Shown here piece by piece: positions 5,750 to 9,976 of a stretch of 9,976 bases of DNA. Numbering within the stretch: position 1 is the first letter of the stretch; each line of letters begins with the position of its first letter. The notes beneath the pieces are model-generated. The model saw only the letters and a list, made by a program, of their open reading frames with translations. It made no database searches and was not told the DNA's origin. Made by a program: the position numbers and the translations under genes. Origin of the DNA: Planctomycetota bacterium (GTDB lineage Bacteria; Planctomycetota; UBA1135); NCBI GenBank assembly GCA_027623585.1, contig JAQBVK010000067.1, positions 1 through 9,976 of the forward strand. The letters are read 5' to 3'.

Positions 5750-7720
5750 GTGGACACGACGATCCTCTGGACTCCGGATCCGGCGCGCGCGCGCGCGAGC
5801 GCGATCGCGCGCTTCGCGGAACGCGTGGATCTGCCTCTGCCGCCGGCAGACCCGCGCAATGAACTCGCGGTCCTGCGCCGCGGATGGGAGCGCTTGCACC
5901 GCTGGTCGGTGGAGCATCGCGGCCGCTTCTGGAGTGAGTTGTGGGACTTCCTGGACGTTCAGGGCGAAAAGGGAGCGCGGCCGCTGGAGAACGGCGACGC
6001 CATGCCCGGCGCGCGTTGGTTTCCGGAGGCGCGGCTCAACTTCGCGGAGAACCTGCTTGCCGGCGCGCCTTCACCCGAGTCGATCGCGTTGGTCTTCGTG
6101 CGCGAAGACGGCCAGCGCCGGGAACTGAGCTTCGCCGGCCTCGAACGCGAGGCGGGGGCGATCCAAGCCGCCCTGCGCGCCGCCGGAGTGGGCGAAGGCG
6201 ACCGCGTCGGCGCTTTCATCCCCAATTCACCCGAAGCCGTCGTCGGCATGATCGCGGCGGCTGGGCTTGGCGCCGTCTGGTGCTCCTGTTCGCCGGACTT
6301 CGGCGTCGCCGGAGTGCTCGACCGCTTCGGCCAGATCGAGCCCAAGGTCTTGATCGCCTGTGACGGCTACTTCTGGAAGGGAGCCCGGCTCGACGTGCGC
6401 GACAAGTTGCGCGAGGTGCGCGCCGGCCTGCCAAGCGTGCGCCGTACGATTTTGATTCCTTACGCGGATGCCGCCGCGGAGTTCACGGGCGCCGAACGCT
6501 GGACCGATCTGCTCGAGAGGCACGACGGCGCGATCCTCGAGACGCGCCCCCTGCCCTTCGCGCATCCGCTCTACGTGATGTTCACATCCGGCACCACCGG
6601 CAAGCCGAAGTGCATCGTCCACGGTCACGGCGGCACCCTGCTACAGCACCGCAAGGAGCACGTGTTGCACCTCGACCTCCGCGCGGGCGAGCGGCTCTCC
6701 TACTTCACGACCACCGGCTGGATGATGTGGAACTGGCTGGTCAGCGGCCTCGCGAGCGGCGCCACCTGCGTGCTGATCGACGGCAATCCCTTCCACCCGA
6801 GCCCCGACGCGCTCTGGCAAATCGCTCGGCGCGAACGCGTGAATTTGTTCGGCACTTCGGCCAAGTGGGTGGACGCCTGCAAGAAGGCGGCCGCGCTGCC
6901 CGGCGAGCTTCCGGATCTGCGCACCCTGATCTCGACCGGGTCGCCGCTGGTGCCCGAGTCCTTCGATTGGATCGCCGAGCAGCTCCCGGGGCGCGCGATC
7001 GTGTCGATCAGCGGCGGCACCGATCTGATTTCCTCTTTCGTTCTCGGCAACCCGCTGTTGCCGGTGCATCGCGGCGAGATCCAAGGTCCTGGACTCGGTC
7101 AGAACGTGGAGATCTGGAACGAGGAAGGAAAACCGCTCACCGGCGAGGCCGGCGAGCAGGTTTGCACGAATCCTTTCCCTTCGATGCCGGTCGCCTTTTG
7201 GGACGACGCCGACGGCGCGAAGTATCGCGCGGCCTACTTCGAGCACTTTCCGGGCGTTTGGCGCCACGGCGACTGGGCCACGCGCACCGAGAGCGGCGGC
7301 TTCATCGTGCACGGCCGCAGCGACGCCACCCTCAACCCGGGCGGCGTGCGCATCGGCACTGCGGAGATCTACCGGCAAGTCGAGCAGATCCCTGAAGTCG
7401 AGGAAGCGATCGTGGTCGGTCAGGACGCCGGCGATGGTGACGTGCGCGTGGTGCTGTTCGTGAAACTGCGCGCCGGCTCGGCGCTCGACGCCGATCTGCA
7501 AGCCCGCATTCGCGCGCGCCTCCGCGAGCACGCCTCGCCGCGCCACGTGCCCGCCGTGATCGCCGCCGTCAGCGACATCCCGCGCACGCGCTCGGGCAAG
7601 ATCAGCGAGATCGCGGTTCGCGACGTCGTGCACGGACGCCTAGTCAAGAACACCGAAGCGCTCGCCAATCCTGAGGCCTTGGCGCAGTACCGGAACCGGC
7701 CAGAGCTCCGGCTTCCCTGA
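5750..7720 (+). CDS. aacS: Acetoacetyl-CoA synthetase (acetoacetate-CoA ligase)
   Basis: Activates acetoacetate with ATP and CoA to acetoacetyl-CoA in the cytosol, feeding ketone bodies or polyhydroxybutyrate-derived carbon into metabolism. It belongs to the ANL adenylate-forming superfamily. Motifs: LWTPDP at the N-terminus (typical AacS start), ARWFPEARLNFAENLL, P-loop-like MFTSGTTGKPKC (277-288), GWMMWNWLVSG, LFGTSAKW, SISGGTDLISS (419-429), RHGDWATR with the ribose-binding Asp at about 508, GRSDATLNPGGVRIG, and the C-terminal TRSGKISEIAV with the catalytic Lys at about 617. The SISGGTD and SGK-SE-AV forms separate it from acetyl-CoA synthetase. GTG 5750 is chosen because it gives 656 residues starting at the conserved LWTP region. 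The in-frame ATG at 5618 would add 44 residues that overlap the methyltransferase gene and look unlike protein. The gap to the preceding stop is 4 nt with no close Shine-Dalgarno, suggesting coupled translation. Confidence 0.93.
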   Translation: MDTTILWTPDPARARASAIARFAERVDLPLPPADPRNELAVLRRGWERLHRWSVEHRGRFWSELWDFLDVQGEKGARPLENGDAMPGARWFPEARLNFAENLLAGAPSPESIALVFVREDGQRRELSFAGLEREAGAIQAALRAAGVGEGDRVGAFIPNSPEAVVGMIAAAGLGAVWCSCSPDFGVAGVLDRFGQIEPKVLIACDGYFWKGARLDVRDKLREVRAGLPSVRRTILIPYADAAAEFTGAERWTDLLERHDGAILETRPLPFAHPLYVMFTSGTTGKPKCIVHGHGGTLLQHRKEHVLHLDLRAGERLSYFTTTGWMMWNWLVSGLASGATCVLIDGNPFHPSPDALWQIARRERVNLFGTSAKWVDACKKAAALPGELPDLRTLISTGSPLVPESFDWIAEQLPGRAIVSISGGTDLISSFVLGNPLLPVHRGEIQGPGLGQNVEIWNEEGKPLTGEAGEQVCTNPFPSMPVAFWDDADGAKYRAAYFEHFPGVWRHGDWATRTESGGFIVHGRSDATLNPGGVRIGTAEIYRQVEQIPEVEEAIVVGQDAGDGDVRVVLFVKLRAGSALDADLQARIRARLREHASPRHVPAVIAAVSDIPRTRSGKISEIAVRDVVHGRLVKNTEALANPEALAQYRNRPELRLP

Positions 7721-7725
7721 CCCGG

Positions 7726-7748
7726 CCGGACCCTGAGAGCGCGTCCGG
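7726..7748 (+). other. GC-rich inverted repeat after aacS
   Basis: CCGGAC (7726-7731) and GTCCGG (7743-7748) are perfect complements around an 11-nt loop, starting 5 nt after the aacS stop codon. It could slow or end transcription, but no T-run follows, so it is not a textbook intrinsic terminator. It overlaps the GGGAGGA element of the CBS gene leader. Confidence 0.3.
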
Positions 7749-7814
7749 GAGGAATTCTCCTGGATCTTGCTTGAAAGATCTGCGGTTTCGGGTTCTCCTG
7801 GAGTGTGAGGAGGT
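7747..7814 (+). promoter_or_regulatory. Structured leader and ribosome binding site of the CBS gene
   Basis: In order: GGGAGGA (7747-7753); TTCTCCTGGA (7755-7764); a hairpin GATCTT (7763-7768) with AAGATC (7775-7780) and a 6-nt loop; a second exact TTCTCCTGGA (7793-7802); and a perfect Shine-Dalgarno AGGAGGT (7808-7814) 9 nt before the ATG. The second repeat contains TCTCCT (7794-7799), able to pair with AGGAGG and hide the ribosome binding site. The upstream GGGAGGA can instead pair with TTCTCCT (7793-7799), partly through G-T (G-U in RNA) pairs, and free it. This is a possible two-state leader; the complementarity is direct observation and regulation is inference. Confidence 0.4.
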
Positions 7815-7823
7815 ACCCCCCAA

Positions 7824-8240
7824 ATGACTCTGCTGAAGGATCTCGTCAATCGCCAACTGCGCGTGGTCTCGATCAGCGCGAAGGCCACCGTGCGTGACGC
7901 TGCGAAGGCCATGGCGGAAGCCAACGTCGGCTGTGCGGCGATCGTGCAAGGACGCCGGCTGATCGGGCTGTTCACCGAACGCGACGTGCTCAAGCGTGTG
8001 CTGTTGCGGAACCTCGACGTCGACGAAGTCGTGGTCGAGAGCGTGATGACCACCGCGATCGTCTGCGCGCAGGGATCGCAGAACGCGCGTGACGCGAGCG
8101 TGCTGATGAAGCGACACCACATCCGTCACCTGCCGGTGCTCGACTCCGAAGGCTTGCTGATCGGCGTGCTCTCGATCCGCGATCTGATCCAGGACGAGGT
8201 GGAGGAGATGCGCGATTACCTCGCGCTTTCCGACGGCTGA
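7824..8240 (+). CDS. Two-CBS-domain protein
   Basis: A small soluble protein of 138 residues consisting almost only of a pair of CBS domains (a Bateman module), at about 8-62 and 72-130. Each ends in the usual pattern: RRLIGLFTERDVLKRVL (44-60) and HHIRHLPVLDSEGLLIGVLSIRD with Asp at 120. Such modules bind adenine nucleotides (AMP, ATP, NAD or SAM) and sense energy state, usually by acting on a partner protein; the ligand and partner here are unknown. The start at 7824 is secure because a perfect AGGAGGT lies 9 nt upstream. It is separated from aacS by 103 nt with its own leader, and may be read from the upstream operon or separately. Its stop codon directly touches that of trkH on the other strand. 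Confidence 0.9.
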   Translation: MTLLKDLVNRQLRVVSISAKATVRDAAKAMAEANVGCAAIVQGRRLIGLFTERDVLKRVLLRNLDVDEVVVESVMTTAIVCAQGSQNARDASVLMKRHHIRHLPVLDSEGLLIGVLSIRDLIQDEVEEMRDYLALSDG

Positions 8241-9737
8241 TCAGGAATGCGGCGCAGTGGCGTCGGGCGCACCGCGCCAGCGCACTCGCCGGATCACGTC
8301 GGGGTGCAGCAGCACCAACACGGTGATGAACTCGAGGCGGCCCAGCCACATCGCCATCGCGCACACCACCTTGCCCGCGGGTGCGAGGAAGTCGTAGGAG
8401 TCCATTGGACCGAATGGGCCGAAGCCGGGACCGATGTTGTTCACGCACGCCACCGCGGCGGAAAAGGCCGGCAGCATCGGCACGCCGAGCAGCACCAAGG
8501 CGACGCCGCTGAACAGCCAGCCGAGCGCGTAGATCGCAACCACCGCGAGGATCGTGCGCAGCACCGCCTCTGGAATCGGCTTGTTGCGGTGGCGAATCGG
8601 CAGGACTCCGCGTGGGTGCAACACGCGCAGGAGTTCCCGGTGCACGGTCTTGAAGGACAGGATCAAGCGCACCACTTTGGGGCCGCCGCCGGTCGAACCG
8701 GCGCAACCGCAGATCAACATCAGCAATAGGATCAGGACTAGGGCTTCGACGCCCCACGCATTCCAGTCCTCGGTTGCGTAGCCGGTGGAGGAGATCGCGG
8801 ACGCGGCGTGGAAGAGCGCGCTGCGCAGAGTGTCCCCGCTGGGCAGGCCGCCGGTGCGCACGAACGCGATCCCGAGACCGATCACGACCAGGGAGCCGAG
8901 GTAGAGCTGCAGCTCTCCGTCGCGGAGCAGACTGCGGGGCGAGCGAAACATGCCCACCCAGAGCAGCGGCAGGCTGATGCCCGCGAGCGCCATGAACACC
9001 ATGATGATCCATTCGGCGGCCGGATTCGAATAGCCGCCGACCGAGAGTGGATTCGGCGAGAAGCCGCCCGCCGCCGTGGTCGTGAGCGCGTGGCAAATGG
9101 AGTCGAAGGCCGGCAAGTCGGCCACCGTGAGCAGCAACAGCGCGAGCGCCAGAGTGAGCGTGACGTAGAGCAGCCACAGCCGCCGCGCGGTGGCGCGCAA
9201 CTGCGGACTGACGATCTCGGTGGTTGCCGAGGAGAACTCCGCAAAGAAAATTTGCCGGCCGGCAATGCCCAGTTGCGGCAGCACCACGATGAACAGCGCG
9301 ATGACGCCGAGGCCACCGATCCACTGCGTCAGGGCGCGCCACAGGAAGGTCGCGCGGTCGCAGCGCGCGAAGTCTTCTGCGGTGAATACCGTCGCGCCGG
9401 TGGTGGTGAGCCCCGACATCGACTCGAAGAAGCCGTCCACGTACCCTAAGCCGAGCGACCAGTAGGGGATCGCGGCGAAGTGCGCGACCACCAGCCAGGA
9501 GCCGGCAACGATCGCCAGCGCTTCGGCGCGCATCAGCGTGGAGCCGGGGCGGAAGCTGCGCGCAGCGAGAAACCCGCATCCGGCCGTCGCCACGGCGGCG
9601 AGGGCGAAGACCAGCACCGAACGCCAGGCGCCGCCTTGCAGCGCATCCGCGAGCGCGAGCGCCAACGGGGCCAGAAAGGCGAAAGCGAAGATCTGCAGCA
9701 GCTTGCCGAGCGTTCCGGCGACCAGCGTGAGCCGCAA
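8241..9737 (-). CDS. trkH: Trk potassium uptake system membrane subunit TrkH
   Basis: The potassium-translocating subunit of the Trk system in the inner membrane, working with the cytosolic regulator TrkA. It has 498 residues (E. coli TrkH has 483) with four pore repeats. The selectivity-filter segments are all visible: SGLTTTGATV (108-117), HALTTTAAGGFS (216-227), HAASAISSTGYAT (310-322) and VACVNNIGPGFG (429-440). The intramembrane loop CGCAGSTGGGPKVVR (343-357) is also typical. All four filter glycines are kept, so the channel looks functional. The start is TTG 9737, chosen because GGAGGT lies 5 nt upstream (9743-9748 on the plus strand as ACCTCC) and the sequence begins at the first membrane helix. 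It sits 1 nt after the trkA stop, so the two are translated as a coupled pair. It ends with no gap against the CBS gene on the other strand. Confidence 0.95.
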   Translation of the reverse strand: MRLTLVAGTLGKLLQIFAFAFLAPLALALADALQGGAWRSVLVFALAAVATAGCGFLAARSFRPGSTLMRAEALAIVAGSWLVVAHFAAIPYWSLGLGYVDGFFESMSGLTTTGATVFTAEDFARCDRATFLWRALTQWIGGLGVIALFIVVLPQLGIAGRQIFFAEFSSATTEIVSPQLRATARRLWLLYVTLTLALALLLLTVADLPAFDSICHALTTTAAGGFSPNPLSVGGYSNPAAEWIIMVFMALAGISLPLLWVGMFRSPRSLLRDGELQLYLGSLVVIGLGIAFVRTGGLPSGDTLRSALFHAASAISSTGYATEDWNAWGVEALVLILLLMLICGCAGSTGGGPKVVRLILSFKTVHRELLRVLHPRGVLPIRHRNKPIPEAVLRTILAVVAIYALGWLFSGVALVLLGVPMLPAFSAAVACVNNIGPGFGPFGPMDSYDFLAPAGKVVCAMAMWLGRLEFITVLVLLHPDVIRRVRWRGAPDATAPHS

Positions 9738-9738
9738 A

Positions 9739-9976
9739 TCAGACCTCCGGAGTTGGAGGGCGGGCGAAGAAGGCGCGCGTTTCTTCCAGTCCGTCCGCGC
9801 GGCAGAACACCAGCAGGTGGTCGCCGCCCTGGACTTTGTCGTTGCCGTGCGGGATCAGCACTTCGCCGCCCCGCAACACCGCGCCGACGATCGCGAAGAC
9901 CGGCGCGCGCATCGCGGAGAGCGGGGTGGGCGGGAATCCGTCGGGCACCTGGAGGCGCACCAGGCGCACGTCGCCA
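9739..9976 (-). CDS. trkA: Trk potassium uptake regulator TrkA, C-terminal part (cut by window edge)
   Basis: The last 78 codons of a frame that stays open past the window edge; a GTG at 9969 is internal rather than the true start. The residues form a TrkA_C (RCK_C) domain: GDVRLVRLQVPDGF, then APVFAIVGAVLRGGEVLIPHG, then DKVQGGDHLLVFC, ending EETRAFFARPPTPEV. These match the gating-ring C-domain of TrkA or a Ktr-like subunit, which binds ligands and controls the TrkH pore. The N-terminal nucleotide-binding RCK_N domain would lie outside the window. The order trkA-trkH with a 1-nt gap strongly supports the assignment. TrkA of full length has two RCK_N/RCK_C pairs; whether that is so here cannot be seen. 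Confidence 0.85.
   Translation of the reverse strand, partial: GDVRLVRLQVPDGFPPTPLSAMRAPVFAIVGAVLRGGEVLIPHGNDKVQGGDHLLVFCRADGLEETRAFFARPPTPEV
9743..9748 (-). promoter_or_regulatory. trkH: Ribosome binding site deciding the TTG start of trkH
   Basis: GGAGGT on the minus strand lies 5 nt before TTG 9737 and inside the last codons of trkA. There is no ATG or GTG at a suitable distance, so this site fixes the rare TTG start and points to translation coupled to trkA. Confidence 0.6.

Noticed and set aside
5803..5810. GCGATCGC octamer resembling the cyanobacterial HIP1 repeat
   Set aside because: It sits in a coding GC-alternating stretch and the gene content does not point to a cyanobacterium.
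7990..9579. 529-codon minus-strand frame overlapping trkH in another frame
   Set aside because: It is extremely Arg-rich with no domain, and lies inside trkH, which shows all four potassium filter motifs in its own frame.

Overview
This is a GC-rich bacterial window with densely packed genes: nine genes or gene parts, with almost no intergenic space. It carries no RNA gene, CRISPR array, insertion sequence or phage gene that I can see. The gene set (E. coli-type threonine dehydrogenase and Kbl, YhhQ/VUT family transporter, acetoacetyl-CoA synthetase, TrkA/TrkH potassium uptake) together with the high G+C suggests a free-living bacterium, most likely a proteobacterium or a relative. That placement is inference from gene content and is not firm.

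Layout. (1) Positions 1-3095 hold the threonine-to-glycine pathway: tdh (+, its first codons probably lie before the window) and kbl (+). The usual tdh-kbl neighbours are separated by an oppositely oriented VUT/YhhQ-type membrane transporter gene (1120-1848, -). kbl carries an in-frame TAA (1971-1973) exactly where homologous Kbl has a Glu codon. The coding sequence is therefore split into a 31-codon 5' piece starting at 1878 and a 371-codon main frame that could restart at GTG 1980. (2) A small RDD membrane protein (3136-3669, +) follows kbl. (3) A tight block on + (3732-7720) encodes a stand-alone MetE catalytic-domain protein, a class I SAM methyltransferase and acetoacetyl-CoA synthetase, with only 4 nt between consecutive genes. 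(4) After a 103-nt leader with repeats and hairpins comes a two-CBS-domain protein (7824-8240, +). (5) On the minus strand, trkH (8241-9737) lies downstream of the 3' end of trkA (9739 to the window edge). The CBS gene and trkH converge with no base between their stop codons.

How the genes work together. Tdh and Kbl would turn threonine into glycine and acetyl-CoA, and AacS activates acetoacetate to acetoacetyl-CoA, so carbon and amino-acid salvage into acetyl/acetoacetyl-CoA is a theme. The MetE-like protein and the SAM methyltransferase suggest a one-carbon theme, but their substrates cannot be read from sequence. TrkA/TrkH form a potassium uptake system.

I found no clear new multi-gene system. 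The points most worth checking are the interrupted kbl, the reciprocal acidic substitutions at the predicted homocysteine site of the MetE-like protein, and the switch-like layout of the CBS gene leader.
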